NCBI RefSeq assembly: GCF_008710155.1
Contig: NZ_VYPZ01000002.1
Location: 186,001-250,000, forward strand
Reading direction: 5' to 3'
From: Sphingobium limneticum
GTDB lineage: Bacteria; Pseudomonadota; Alphaproteobacteria; Sphingomonadales; Sphingomonadaceae
Length of the DNA stretch: 64,000 nucleotides
Shown: in pieces, positions 7,672 through 16,552 of the stretch
Layout of the letters: the number at the start of each line of letters is the position of its first letter
Position numbering within the stretch: position 1 is the first letter of the stretch
Position numbers and translations under genes: made by a program
The notes under the pieces: generated by a model
What the model was told of the DNA's origin: nothing
The model's input: the letters and a program-made list of their open reading frames with translations, nothing else
The model's database searches: none

Positions 7672-8101
7672 AATCCAGCTGAAGCGCCTGCCCCATGGCG
7701 ATGGGCTGCCGGTGCCCGCCTATGCCACCGCCCATGCGGCGGGGATGGATGTCGTGTCGGCGGAGGCGCTGGTGCTGGCGCCCGGTGGCCGTCATGCGGT
7801 GCCGACCGGCTTTGCGATGGCCATTCCCGAAGGCTATGAGGTACAGGTGCGCCCCCGGTCGGGACTGGCGCTGAAACATGGGATCAGCCTGCCCAATACG
7901 CCCGGCACGATCGATGCCGATTATCGCGGCGAATTGAAGATCATCCTCATCAACCTGGGCGACGCGCCCTTCCCCATCGCGCGCGGCGACCGGATCGCCC
8001 AGCTGGTGGTGGCGCCGGTGCAGCTTGCCAGCTTTGCGGAAGTCGATAGTCTGGACGATACCGTTCGCGGAGAGGGCGGGTTCGGATCGACAGGAGTGTG
8101 A
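7646..8101 (+). CDS. dut: Deoxyuridine 5'-triphosphate nucleotidohydrolase
   Basis: Hydrolyses dUTP to dUMP, keeping uracil out of DNA and supplying dTMP synthesis. The 151-residue protein shows all five trimeric dUTPase motifs in order: [42 protein letters not shown] and the C-terminal [10 protein letters not shown] arm that closes over the active site. I chose the ATG at 7646; a TTG at 7640 is in frame just before. It overlaps the 3' end of coaBC, the usual coaBC-dut arrangement in alphaproteobacteria. Confidence 0.97.
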   Translation: MPSPLTPIEIQLKRLPHGDGLPVPAYATAHAAGMDVVSAEALVLAPGGRHAVPTGFAMAIPEGYEVQVRPRSGLALKHGISLPNTPGTIDADYRGELKIILINLGDAPFPIARGDRIAQLVVAPVQLASFAEVDSLDDTVRGEGGFGSTGV

Positions 8102-8105
8102 TGCG

Positions 8106-8510
8106 ATGACGATGCTGCTTTCGCTGATGCTGGCCGCAACCCCGGTAGCGGGCGCCGCGCCGCCGATGCCGCAGTATCTGGGCAGCGTGCCGGTCATCGA
8201 CGGCTGGCTGGGTCGACGCAAATCCCCGGAATGGTCGGAAGATGTCGCCCGCCTCTATCGCCGTGGCGAATGTAGCGGCGCGGTCGACCATCAGGGGTCG
8301 CATCTGCTGGAAATCGACATGCTGTTCCTGTTGTCGGGCGACGGCAAGCCGTTGAAGATCGCCCCCGTCAACGCGCGCTGCCCCGAAGTGGAAAAGTTCG
8401 TGAGCAGCCGCATCCTGAGTTCGTTGCGCAACAGCTTTCCCAAGAGCGGCGCGACGCAAGCCTATTGGATGCGCTCGCAGGTCCGCTTCCTCTGGTCCGA
8501 TGCGCCGTGA
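8106..8510 (+). CDS. Small exported protein of unknown function
   Basis: 134 residues, beginning with a signal peptide (MTMLLSLMLAATPVAGA). The mature part has two cysteines (GECSGAV and NARCPEV), possibly a disulfide, and an alternating hydrophobic pattern ending QVRFLWSDAP. I do not recognise the family. It starts four bases after dut, and its stop overlaps the GTG start of the next gene by four bases, so it belongs to the ubiE-to-DsrE operon. Envelope location is inferred from the signal peptide. Confidence 0.75.
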   Translation: MTMLLSLMLAATPVAGAAPPMPQYLGSVPVIDGWLGRRKSPEWSEDVARLYRRGECSGAVDHQGSHLLEIDMLFLLSGDGKPLKIAPVNARCPEVEKFVSSRILSSLRNSFPKSGATQAYWMRSQVRFLWSDAP

Positions 8511-9274
8511 CGCTAAGCGATGAGCAGCTGGATCGCTATGCCCGGCATATCATCCTGAAGGAAATAGGCGGCGCGGGTCAGGCCCGGCTGTTGTCCGCCG
8601 ATGTGGCGGTGATCGGCGCGGGCGGCATCGGCAGCCCGGCGATCCTCTATCTGGCGGCCGCCGGCGTCGGCACCATCCGGGTGATCGACCATGATGCGGT
8701 CGCCCTGTCCAACCTTCAGCGGCAGATCATGTTCGGCACGGCCGATGTCGGCGCGCCTAAAGCCGAAGCGGCGATGGCGGCGGTGGCGCGGCTCAATCCG
8801 GACGTGAAGCTGATCCCCATCAACGCACGGATCGACGCGGCCAATGCCGACCTGATCCTGCGGGAGGCCGATGTGGTGCTGGACGGCTGCGACAATTTCG
8901 ACACGCGGCTGGCGGTGGCGGATGCGACCCAACGGCTGCGCATTCCGCTGGTATCCGCGGCGGTCGGGCCGTTCGAAGGGCAGATCGCCACCTATCGCGG
9001 CTGGGAAGCGGACAAGCCCTGCTATCGCTGCCTGGTCGGCGCGCCGGAGGATGCATCCGAACGCAATTGCGCGGAAACCGGCGTGATCGGCGCGCTGACC
9101 GGCGCGATGGGCAGCCTGGCCGCGCTGGAGACGATCCGCGCGCTGGTGCCGTTCGGCACGGACATGGCGGGACGGCTGCTGATCGCCGATCTGCTGTCCA
9201 TGCGCTTCCGCACGCTGGATGTGCCCAAGGATCCCGCCTGCCCCGGTTGTGCGGCCGCCCTATGCGCGCCCTGA
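8507..9274 (+). CDS. moeB: MoeB/ThiF family adenylyltransferase (sulfur-carrier activation)
   Basis: E1-like enzyme that adenylates the C-terminal glycine of a sulfur-carrier protein (MoaD or ThiS type) for molybdopterin or thiamine synthesis. The 255-residue protein has the nucleotide loop GAGGIGSP at about residues 34-41, the adenylation-associated DGCDNFDTR, two CxxC zinc pairs (CYRC and CPGC) and a cysteine in RNCAETG at the usual catalytic position. I chose the GTG at 8507, overlapping the previous stop (GTGA). No rhodanese domain is fused. MoeB versus ThiF cannot be settled here; the DsrE-like gene downstream fits sulfur relay. Confidence 0.85.
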   Translation: MTLSDEQLDRYARHIILKEIGGAGQARLLSADVAVIGAGGIGSPAILYLAAAGVGTIRVIDHDAVALSNLQRQIMFGTADVGAPKAEAAMAAVARLNPDVKLIPINARIDAANADLILREADVVLDGCDNFDTRLAVADATQRLRIPLVSAAVGPFEGQIATYRGWEADKPCYRCLVGAPEDASERNCAETGVIGALTGAMGSLAALETIRALVPFGTDMAGRLLIADLLSMRFRTLDVPKDPACPGCAAALCAP

Positions 9275-9627
9275 ACATCGTCGTCGCCACTACCGATGCG
9301 GAGCGGCTGCGCGGCGCATTGATGCTGGCGGCGGCGCAGGCGGCGATGGGCGGGGAGGCCGCGATTTTCCTGCAACTCGATGCGGTCGCGCTGCTCAGGG
9401 CGCCGATCGCCGGCCTGCGCGATGCCGATCATCGGGCGGCGGGCCTGCCGGATCTGGCCGCGCTGCTGGCCGAATCGCTGGCGCTGGGCGTTGCGTTATC
9501 CGCTTGTCAGAGCGGGCTGGCATTGAGCGGCATGAGCGCGACGGACCTGCCCGAGGGCGTCGATATCGGCGGACCGATCGGCTTCCTGCAACAAGTGGAC
9601 GACGGCGCCCGGCTGTTGATGGCCTGA
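9262..9627 (+). CDS. DsrE-like sulfur-relay family protein
   Basis: 121-residue alpha/beta protein resembling the DsrE/TusD fold: a first strand LNIVVATTDAERLRGAL, a conserved-type middle segment AIFLQLDAVALLR, and a cysteine in LSACQSGLAL at the position of the persulfide cysteine in family members. The ATG at 9262 overlaps the adenylyltransferase gene by 13 bases. Pairing of an E1-like sulfur-activating enzyme with a DsrE-like protein suggests the latter passes sulfur to, or senses, the same carrier pathway (inference). Last gene of the plus-strand run. Confidence 0.7.
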   Translation: MRALNIVVATTDAERLRGALMLAAAQAAMGGEAAIFLQLDAVALLRAPIAGLRDADHRAAGLPDLAALLAESLALGVALSACQSGLALSGMSATDLPEGVDIGGPIGFLQQVDDGARLLMA

Positions 9628-9628
9628 C

Positions 9629-9805
9629 TTATCGAAGAACCGGCAAATAGCGCCAATTGCCCTGCGCCTGATGCTGCGCGGCGGGTGCGACATCGAAACC
9701 GGGAATGCCTGCGCCGTCCGATGCCGGCAAGGTCGCCATATGCGCCACGCCCCAGATGGCGCCGAGGCAGAAGAAGGCGATCAGACCATATCGAATGGAT
9801 TTCAT
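9629..9805 (-). CDS. Small exported or membrane protein, unknown function
   Basis: 58 residues from the ATG at 9805: MKSIRYGLIAFFCLGAIWG gives a signal peptide or single membrane anchor, and the rest (AHMATLPASDGAGIPGF and following) is short and polar. A purine-rich AGGGGGCAGGG precedes the start codon. It is convergent with the DsrE-like gene, with one base between the two stops. No family recognised; real coding is supported by the start site and hydrophobic leader only. Confidence 0.55.
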   Translation of the reverse strand: MKSIRYGLIAFFCLGAIWGVAHMATLPASDGAGIPGFDVAPAAQHQAQGNWRYLPVLR

Positions 9806-9908
9806 GCGCCCTGCCCCCTTTCCATGCGCGCCTGTGTACAGGGGACGCAGGCAGGGCACAAGGCACAGAGGCTGTCATACCATCGTCGCTCTAACTTGGT
9901 CCGCTCAA

Positions 9909-9958
9909 GCGTAGGCAGGGGTTCAGTTCCACGCTCTGAACTGGCCCCCTGCCTACGC
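9909..9958. repeat. Imperfect palindrome
   Basis: An imperfect stem with outer arm GCGTAGGCAGGGG and its complement CCCCTGCCTACGC, and an inner TCAGTTC/GAACTG pair, around an eight-base loop. It lies in the 196-base gap between two minus-strand genes (9806-10001). It has no T run, so it is more like a dispersed intergenic repeat than a terminator. Confidence 0.6.
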
Positions 9959-10001
9959 CGGGGAACAGTTCACATGAATCAGGCGCATTACATCGGGAAC
10001 G

Positions 10002-10436
10002 CTAGAAATCCCGATAGCGTTCGTTGCCGACGAAGCCGAGATGGGTGACGCCGGACCGTTTGATGTCGGCCAGCACTGCATCCACGGTCAGGTAACGGGC
10101 ATCGGCCTCCGGCTGGAACCGCAATTCCGGCTCCACCGGCATGCGCAGCGACGCGGCCAGATATTGGCGCAGCGTCAGGCGATCGATCGCCGTCCCGTTC
10201 CAGCGGATCAGGCCCGCCGCATCGATCGTCACCTTGTTCTTCACCGGGTCCATGGGGATCGTCTGCGCGGTCGCCTGCCCCGGCAGGTCGACGCCGATAC
10301 TGTGGGTCTGGATCGGGATGGTGATGATGAACATGATCAGCAACACCAGCATCACGTCGATCAACGGCGTGGTGTTCAGATCGGAAATGGGCGTCCCCTG
10401 ATCGCCCGATTGGGGTGTTGCAAAGCTCAAAGCCAT
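10002..10436 (-). CDS. exbD: ExbD/TolR family biopolymer transport protein
   Basis: Proton-channel partner in TonB- or Tol-type energy transduction across the inner membrane. The 144-residue protein has a short cytoplasmic N terminus with NTTPLIDVMLVLLIMFIITI, a single membrane helix bearing the essential aspartate at residue 27, then a periplasmic domain (KVTIDAAGLIRWNGT and on). The ATG at 10436 has a strong GAGGAGGGACG ribosome site; the open frame upstream of it is not coding. No exbB or tonB gene is adjacent, so it is an isolated copy here. Confidence 0.9.
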   Translation of the reverse strand: MALSFATPQSGDQGTPISDLNTTPLIDVMLVLLIMFIITIPIQTHSIGVDLPGQATAQTIPMDPVKNKVTIDAAGLIRWNGTAIDRLTLRQYLAASLRMPVEPELRFQPEADARYLTVDAVLADIKRSGVTHLGFVGNERYRDF

Positions 10437-10612
10437 ACGTCCCTCCTCATGCTGAAAATATGATATATCAGCACATAAATCATGCATCGCCTGCCGCATC
10501 TTGGCAAGAGGGGTTCTATTGACAGGACCGACCGCCCATTTAAGGGGAAGGCGCGGCTTTCTGGATGCCGCGCGACCTGACATTTTCAATAGAAAGACCC
10601 CCCGTGTCCGCC

Positions 10613-12595
10613 ATGCTCAAGATCACCCTGCCCGATGGTTCCGTGCGCGAAGTCGCGCCCGGCACTACTCCGGCGGATATTGCAGCGGCGATCGGGCCGG
10701 GTCTGGCCAAGGCCGCGATCGCCGCGCGCGTCGATGGCGAACTGCGCGACATCGGTCGCCCGCTGGAACAGGATTCGCAGCTGGCCCTGGTGACGAGCAA
10801 GGATGAGGCCGACGCGCTGGAACTGGCGCGGCACGATTTCGCCCATGTTCTGGCCGAAGCGGTGCAGAGCCTGTTCCCCGGCACGCAGATCACCTTCGGC
10901 CCGTCGACCGACGATGGTTTCTATTATGACTTTGCGCCCAAGGACCGCCCCTTTACCGAGGAAGACCTGCCCGCGATCGAAGCGGAGATGCGCAAGATCA
11001 TCGCCGCCAACAAGCCGTTGCGCCGCGAAGTCATCGCCCGCGACACGCTGATCGCGCAATGGGAAGCGGCCGGCGAGACGTTCAAGGCGCAATGGGCTGC
11101 CGAACTGCCGCAGGGCGAGGAACTGACCGTCTACCATTCGGGCGACGGCTGGTACGACATGTGCCGTGGGCCGCATCTGGCCTCCACCGGCCGGCTGGAC
11201 CCGGCCGCGTTCAAGCTGACGCGGGTGTCGGGCGCTTATTGGCGCGGCGACCAGAAGAATGCGATGCTGTCCCGCATCTACGGCACCGGCTGGCTCAACA
11301 AGAAGCAGCTGGCCGAACATCTCACGCGCCTGGAAGAAGCGACCCGGCGCGACCATCGCAAGCTGGGCGCGGAGATGGACCTGTTCCACCTTCAGCAGGA
11401 AGCGCATGGGTCGGTCTTCTGGCACCCCAAGGGCTATTTGATCTGGCGTCAGCTGGAAGCCTATATGCGCCGCGCCATCGACGATGCCGGCTATCGCGAG
11501 GTGAAGACCCCGCAGGTGATGGACGCGCGCCAGTGGGAGCAGTCCGGCCATTGGGGCAAATATCGCGAAAATATGTTCGTCATCCCCGACGAAGTTCCCA
11601 ATGTAGAGGATGAAGGCCCACTGGTGTCGAATGACGCCGAGTGGATGGCGCTGAAGCCCATGAACTGCCCGGCGCATGTCATGGTCTTCCGCCAGGGCAT
11701 CAAAAGCTATCGCGACCTGCCGCTGCGCTTCTACGAAAATGGCTGCTGCCACCGTAACGAGCCGCATGGCGCGCTGCACGGCCTGATGCGCGTGCGCCAG
11801 TTCACGCAGGACGATGCGCACATCTTCTGCCGCGAAGACCAGATCGTCGAGGAAGTCCGCGCCTTCTGCGCGCTGGCCGACCGGATCTACAAGGATTTCG
11901 GCTTCACCTATTCGATCAAGCTGGCCCTGCGCCCCGAAAAGCGTTTCGGCAGCGAAGAAGTGTGGGACATTGCCGAGGAAGAGCTGCGCAACGCGGTGGC
12001 CGCCGCCGGCCTCAACACGCCCGAATATGGCTGGGAAGAATTGCCGGGCGAAGGCGCCTTCTACGCGCCCAAGCTGGAATGGCATCTGACCGACGCGATC
12101 GGCCGCACCTGGCAGGTCGGCACCATCCAGTCGGACCGCGTGCTGCCCGAACGACTCGACGCCAGCTACATTGCGGAGGATGGCGAACGGCATCGTCCGG
12201 TCATGCTGCATCGGGCGATCTTCGGCAGCTATGAACGCTTCATCGGCATCCTGATCGAACATTATGCGGGCAAATTCCCGCTCTGGCTCGCCCCGGTGCA
12301 GGCCGTCGTCGCGACCATCGTGTCGGACGCCGACGACTATGCCAAGGCGGCGGTGGAAAAGCTGCGCGCGGCGGGCATTCGTGCCGAAATCGACGTCCGG
12401 AACGAGAAGATCAATTACAAGGTGCGCGAACATAGCCTGGCCAAGGTGCCCAATCTGCTGGTCGTGGGACGGCGCGAAGCGGACGAAGGCACGGTCGCGC
12501 TGCGCGAGTTGGGCAAGGACGGGCAGAGCATCCTTTCGCTCGACGATGTCATTTCGCGTCTTGCAATCGAGGCGCGCGCACCCGATATGCAGTGA
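10613..12595 (+). CDS. thrS: Threonyl-tRNA synthetase
   Basis: Charges tRNA-Thr and edits mischarged serine. Domains in the 660-residue protein: TGS (about 1-62), editing domain with HDFAH (the HxxxH pair) and GFYYDF, class II catalytic core with zinc ligands Cys in MNCPAHV and His in the HGLMRVRQF and [13 protein letters not shown] segments, and a C-terminal anticodon-binding domain. I chose the ATG at 10613; a GTG at 10604 would add three residues. A TTGACA box lies at 10519-10524 with a weak -10, a possible promoter. infC follows 130 bases later. Confidence 0.97.
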   Translation: MLKITLPDGSVREVAPGTTPADIAAAIGPGLAKAAIAARVDGELRDIGRPLEQDSQLALVTSKDEADALELARHDFAHVLAEAVQSLFPGTQITFGPSTDDGFYYDFAPKDRPFTEEDLPAIEAEMRKIIAANKPLRREVIARDTLIAQWEAAGETFKAQWAAELPQGEELTVYHSGDGWYDMCRGPHLASTGRLDPAAFKLTRVSGAYWRGDQKNAMLSRIYGTGWLNKKQLAEHLTRLEEATRRDHRKLGAEMDLFHLQQEAHGSVFWHPKGYLIWRQLEAYMRRAIDDAGYREVKTPQVMDARQWEQSGHWGKYRENMFVIPDEVPNVEDEGPLVSNDAEWMALKPMNCPAHVMVFRQGIKSYRDLPLRFYENGCCHRNEPHGALHGLMRVRQFTQDDAHIFCREDQIVEEVRAFCALADRIYKDFGFTYSIKLALRPEKRFGSEEVWDIAEEELRNAVAAAGLNTPEYGWEELPGEGAFYAPKLEWHLTDAIGRTWQVGTIQSDRVLPERLDASYIAEDGERHRPVMLHRAIFGSYERFIGILIEHYAGKFPLWLAPVQAVVATIVSDADDYAKAAVEKLRAAGIRAEIDVRNEKINYKVREHSLAKVPNLLVVGRREADEGTVALRELGKDGQSILSLDDVISRLAIEARAPDMQ

Positions 12596-12725
12596 GGCAG
12601 CAATGCCACAAGGGTTCGTGATTTCGCTTGCGCGAGGGCACGGACCCCTTTCGGCTTTGCCAAAAAGCCGCTAAGAGCCATCCGTTTTTGAAACGACCGT
12701 AGGAGATACTGCTATACGTCCCCCA

Positions 12726-13259
12726 ATGATGCGCCGCCCGCTGGCGCCGCCGCCGAAGTCCGGCCCCCGGTATAACGAGTTCATCACCGTGCCCAAGGTG
12801 CGCGTGATCGACGACGAAGGCGAAAATCTGGGCGTGATGTTTACGCAGGAAGCGATCGAGCAGGCGGCCGATGTGGGCCTCGACCTGGTCGAAGTCTCCC
12901 CGAACGCCGATCCGCCAGTCTGCAAGTTTCTGGACATCGGCAAGTTCAAGTACGAAGCCCAGAAAAAGGCGAATATCGCCCGCAAGACCCAGAAGACGCA
13001 GGAACTCAAAGAGATCAAGATGCGTCCGAACATCGACGATCATGACTATGATACGAAGATGAAGAAGGTCCATGATTTCATCGGCGACGGCGACAAGGTG
13101 AAGATCACCCTGCGCTTCCGCGGCCGCGAACTCAGCCACCAGCAACTCGGCATGGCCCTGTTGCAGCGCGTGGCCGAAAATGTCGGCGAAATCGCGAAGG
13201 TCGAAGCCTATCCGCGCATGGAAGGCCGCCAGATGCTCATGGTGCTGGCACCGAAATAA
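12726..13259 (+). CDS. infC: Translation initiation factor IF-3
   Basis: Binds the 30S subunit, checks the start codon-initiator pairing and blocks early 50S joining. The 177-residue protein has the N-terminal domain ([20 protein letters not shown]), a lysine-rich linker helix (about 78-95) and the C-terminal domain ending [12 protein letters not shown]. It begins at ATG-ATG rather than the AUU or other rare start used for autoregulation in enterics. rpmI and rplT do not follow; a strong terminator does. A small hairpin at 12654-12672 lies in the leader after thrS. Confidence 0.96.
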   Translation: MMRRPLAPPPKSGPRYNEFITVPKVRVIDDEGENLGVMFTQEAIEQAADVGLDLVEVSPNADPPVCKFLDIGKFKYEAQKKANIARKTQKTQELKEIKMRPNIDDHDYDTKMKKVHDFIGDGDKVKITLRFRGRELSHQQLGMALLQRVAENVGEIAKVEAYPRMEGRQMLMVLAPK

Positions 13260-13281
13260 GCCGTTCGATCATACGAACCGC

Positions 13282-13319
13282 AAAAAGGGCGGGGTCTGGA
13301 TGCAGACCCCGCCCTTTTT
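13282..13319 (+). terminator. Rho-independent terminator of thrS-infC
   Basis: AAAAAGGGCGGGGTCTG, a four-base loop, then CAGACCCCGCCCTTTTT: a long perfect stem with five T on the plus strand and, by symmetry, five on the minus strand. It starts 22 bases after the infC stop codon. Confidence 0.92.
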
Positions 13320-13354
13320 GGTTTTGGGGCAATGGATGTTGATCACCCATAACA

Positions 13355-13446
13355 TCATCCTGGCCTTGAGCCGGGATCCCGCTATTCTTAGGATCAAACA
13401 CACATGGCGGCAGAAGAAGCGGGATCCCGGATCAGGTCCGGAATGA
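13355..13446. repeat. Inverted-repeat element with 29-base arms
   Basis: Arms 13355-13383 and 13418-13446 are inverted copies with a few mismatches; the inner ends contain CCGGGATCCCGCT and its complement. The 34-base centre is unique. It fills the gap between infC and the convergent oxidoreductase gene and resembles dispersed proteobacterial repeats with a CGGGATCCCG core. Confidence 0.8.
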
Positions 13447-13474
13447 CGAACGTAGAGCGCCGCCCCCCGCCCCC

Positions 13475-14590
13475 CTATCCGTTGGGCACCAGCAGATATT
13501 TCTCGCCCGTACGCCGCGCATTATAGGTCAGCACGGCCTCGCGGGTCAGCGCGTCCTTCAGCGAAATCCGCGCCTTATATGAACTGGCGAAGGTCGTGGT
13601 CAGGCTGTCGCGCACCCGCGCCCGCATCCGCTCGCCCACTTCGGACGGCGCGCTTTGCAGGAAGGGAAAGAGCAGCCAGCCGCCCACATTCCAGCTGAAA
13701 CCGAAATTGCGATTGAGGATGGTCGGCCCGGTGTCGAGCGCGCCATAAATATAGGCGCTCTTCGCGCTGTTGGAGCCATAGCGGCTATAGACCTGCCCCT
13801 CCGACGCCACCTGCTCCATCGCGTGCAATATCTGCCCCACCAGCGTCCCGCCGCCGATCGCATCGAAGGCCAGCGTCGCGCCAGTAGCCCGCAACGCCAC
13901 GCGCAGATCCTCGCCGAACGTCTCGCTGCTGCTGTCGACCACATGGTCGGCGCCCACGCCCTTCAGGATCGCGACCTGCGCCGGACTGCGCACGATGTTG
14001 ACCAGCGGCACGCCATCTTCCCGCGCGATCCGGACCAGCATCTGGCCCAGATTGGAGGCGGCGGCAGTGTGGACGATCGCGCCATGCCCATCGCGGCGCA
14101 TGGTTTCGACAAAGCCCAGCGCGGTCAGCGGATTGACGAAAGCCGACGCCCCCTGCTCGGCGGTGGCCTCATCCGGCAGGGGCATGACCGTTCGGGCGTC
14201 GACGATACGATATTGGGCGAACATGCCGCCCGGCACGCAGGCCACGCGCTTGCCCAGCAACGCCTGCGCCTTCGCCGAATCGCCCGCAGCGATCACCGTG
14301 CCAGCGCCTTCGTTGCCGACCGGCATCGCCTGCCCGACCCGCGCCGCCATCGCCCGGCGTGCGCCGTCGGGCATCTGCGCCACGATACGGCCCTCGCCAT
14401 AATCGGCATCGGCCACATCGGCCGGCCCGAACAGCAGGCCCAGGTCTGACGGATTGATCGGCGCCGCCTCCACCCGGATCAGGATTTCGTGCCCCTGCGG
14501 CGGCGGCAGGCTTTCCTCCGCCAGTTCGACGACCAGTCGCCCGTCATCCGTCAGGGTGGATATTATCTTGAGGCCGTGCGTGTCGGTCAT
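13475..14590 (-). CDS. MDR-superfamily NAD(P)H-dependent oxidoreductase
   Basis: 371-residue medium-chain dehydrogenase/reductase of the quinone-oxidoreductase type. The N-terminal GroES-like domain carries EILIRVEAAPINPSDLG and NEGAGTVIAAG; the Rossmann segment AIVHTAAASNLGQMLVRIA follows at mid-protein, and FDAIGGGTLVGQIL after it. I see no cysteine-rich zinc lobe, so it is probably zinc-free despite frequent 'zinc-binding dehydrogenase' labels. The ATG at 14590 starts MTDTHGLK. Substrate unknown; it is a single gene between a repeat and a small membrane protein. Confidence 0.85.
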   Translation of the reverse strand: MTDTHGLKIISTLTDDGRLVVELAEESLPPPQGHEILIRVEAAPINPSDLGLLFGPADVADADYGEGRIVAQMPDGARRAMAARVGQAMPVGNEGAGTVIAAGDSAKAQALLGKRVACVPGGMFAQYRIVDARTVMPLPDEATAEQGASAFVNPLTALGFVETMRRDGHGAIVHTAAASNLGQMLVRIAREDGVPLVNIVRSPAQVAILKGVGADHVVDSSSETFGEDLRVALRATGATLAFDAIGGGTLVGQILHAMEQVASEGQVYSRYGSNSAKSAYIYGALDTGPTILNRNFGFSWNVGGWLLFPFLQSAPSEVGERMRARVRDSLTTTFASSYKARISLKDALTREAVLTYNARRTGEKYLLVPNG

Positions 14591-14743
14591 GCTGCTGCTC
14601 CCGTGATGATGGAAGGCAGGTAGGCACTCGGCGCGCGAGTGCAAGCAGGCCCGACCGGTTTCGATCGGGCCGCGGCGCATATCATGATGTCAGGCAAAAG
14701 GACGGCAACGATCATCGCCGCCGGAATAGTCAGCGCCGCGCGA

Positions 14744-14908
14744 TCAGAGCGCCTGGCCGTTGCCGGCAGCGTTGGTCGAGGTCGCCGCGATCGCGGTAGA
14801 CCCGAGCACCGGAGAATCCTCCGGCTGGAGCATGAACATGCCGACCGCACCGATGGCGAAACCGCCCAGGAAGCGCAGGAACAGGTCGGACTTCAGGAAT
14901 GCCAACAT
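14744..14908 (-). CDS. Small single-span membrane protein, unknown function
   Basis: 54 residues from the ATG at 14908: a short N terminus (MLAFLKSDLF) then a hydrophobic segment LRFLGGFAIGAVGMFMLQ and a small-residue tail ending AAGNGQAL. AAAGGCG sits seven bases before this start; an ATG at 14926 (MRKASA) is an alternative. I do not recognise the family, though such short membrane proteins are common in sphingomonads. The 301 bases upstream (14909-15209) contain no gene, only the aminotransferase terminator at their far end. Confidence 0.6.
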   Translation of the reverse strand: MLAFLKSDLFLRFLGGFAIGAVGMFMLQPEDSPVLGSTAIAATSTNAAGNGQAL

Positions 14909-15150
14909 GGCAGACGCCTTTCTCATATATCTTTCAGGCCTTCTAGACCTGCTGACTAGCTCCATGCGTCTTGCCCCTGACTGAACGGCCACCTGCCCTT
15001 GAGCGGGTTTCGACCAATGCCAGCGATAGAACGACGAACGGATGCAGCCTTTTAATCAGTTTCTCTATGCAACGGGCATATAAGCCATGCCGCGCCAATC
15101 GCAAGACGGTGCGGCGCGAAAAAGACCGTTTCCATTTTATGACATATCGG

Positions 15151-15177
15151 AAAAAAACCGGCGCTTTCACGCCGGTC
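15151..15177 (-). terminator. Rho-independent terminator of the aspartate aminotransferase gene
   Basis: On the minus strand ACCGGCG, a five-base loop and CGCCGGT are followed by seven T. It lies 33 bases past the aminotransferase stop codon. Confidence 0.9.
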
Positions 15178-15209
15178 CTTCCCGTGTCGCAGATGCGAAG
15201 TGGCGCCGC

Positions 15210-16412
15210 TTATTTCAACGCGGCGCATGCTTCCTGAATTCGCGTGCAGGCCTTTTTCAGCACATCGTCCGAGGTCGCATAGCTGATGCGGAAGGCCGGC
15301 GACAGGCCGAAGGCGGCGCCATGCACGGCCGCGACCTTGGCTTCGTCCAGGAAGTAGCCGATCAGCGTTTCGTCACTGTCGATCAGCACGCCCTTGGGTG
15401 TGGTCTTGCCGATCACGCCGCTGGCGTCGGGATAGACGTAGAAGGCGCCTTCGGGCGTCGGGCAGTCGAGGCCCGGCGCGTCGTTCAGCATGGCGACGAC
15501 CATGTCGCGGCGCTTCTTGAACACGCTGTTGCGCTCTTCCAGAAAATCCTGCGGGCCGGTCAGCGCGGCGACGGCGGCGGCCTGGCTGATCGAGCAGGGG
15601 TTGCTGGTCGACTGCGATTGCAGCTTGCTCATCGCCTTGATGATCCATTCGGGGCCGCCCGCGAAGCCAATGCGCCAGCCGGTCATGGAGAAGGCCTTGG
15701 AACAGCCATTGACCGTCAGCGTGCGGTCATACAGCTCCGGGCATACCTGCGCGATGGTGGCGAAAGGGGTCGATGCGTACCAGACATGCTCATACATATC
15801 GTCGGTCATCACCAGCACATGCGGGTGACGCAGCAGCACATCGGCCAGCGCTTTCAGCTCATCGGCCGAATAGGCGGCGCCCGAGGGGTTGGACGGCGAG
15901 TTCAGCATCACCCACTTGGTGCGCGGTGTGATCGCGGCTTCCAACTGGGCGGCGGTGATCTTGTAACCCTGGCTTGCCGGGCCTTCGATGAAGACCGGCT
16001 TGCCGCCCGCGAAATTCACGATGTCGGGATAGCTGACCCAGTAAGGCGCCGGGATGATGACTTCATCGCCCGCATCGACCGTCGCGACCAGCGCGTTGAA
16101 CAGGGTATGCTTGCCGCCCGAATTGACGCTGATCTGGCTGCGCTTGTAGATCAGGCCATTGTCGCGCTTGAATTTGAAGGCAACCGCTTCCTTGACGTCG
16201 GCAGTGCCGTCCACGTCGGTATAGCGGGTCAGGTTCTTGCGAATGGCCTCGATACCCGCTTCTTTCACGAAATCGGGCGTGTCGAAATCGGGCTCACCGG
16301 CGGACAGGCCAATAACGTCCACACCTTCGGCTTTGAGCGCGTTCACGCGGGCGCTCATGGCGAGCGTGGCGGACGGCTGGATGCGACCGAGGGCAGCGGA
16401 AGTCTGGCTCAT
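15210..16412 (-). CDS. aatA: PLP-dependent aspartate aminotransferase (class I)
   Basis: Transfers an amino group between aspartate and 2-oxoglutarate; relatives also act on prephenate. The 400-residue protein has the class I features: LSAGEPDFDTPDFV near the N terminus, the substrate segment SGGKHTLFNA, NSPSNPSG (Asn contact to PLP), and the PLP-binding lysine in SKAFSMTGWRIGF. Length is typical of the Ib subgroup. Transcribed alone, with a terminator at 15151-15177. The symbol follows alphaproteobacterial usage; aspC is an alternative name. Confidence 0.93.
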   Translation of the reverse strand: MSQTSAALGRIQPSATLAMSARVNALKAEGVDVIGLSAGEPDFDTPDFVKEAGIEAIRKNLTRYTDVDGTADVKEAVAFKFKRDNGLIYKRSQISVNSGGKHTLFNALVATVDAGDEVIIPAPYWVSYPDIVNFAGGKPVFIEGPASQGYKITAAQLEAAITPRTKWVMLNSPSNPSGAAYSADELKALADVLLRHPHVLVMTDDMYEHVWYASTPFATIAQVCPELYDRTLTVNGCSKAFSMTGWRIGFAGGPEWIIKAMSKLQSQSTSNPCSISQAAAVAALTGPQDFLEERNSVFKKRRDMVVAMLNDAPGLDCPTPEGAFYVYPDASGVIGKTTPKGVLIDSDETLIGYFLDEAKVAAVHGAAFGLSPAFRISYATSDDVLKKACTRIQEACAALK

Positions 16413-16552
16413 GGTAATAATCTTTCGAAAGAATCCCCGAGGCCCGCAATAAGGCGGACGCGGAGCGCCTTAGTGCGCAACGGACGATCCGGCAACCGGC
16501 CACTGGCCGCTTATTGGCTTTACGGCAGGATAGTGTGGCTATCGCGCCCCAA

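Noticed and set aside
10586..12433. 615-codon frame opposite thrS
   Set aside because: Mirror of thrS codon bias (His/Gln/Arg/Val-rich, no family).
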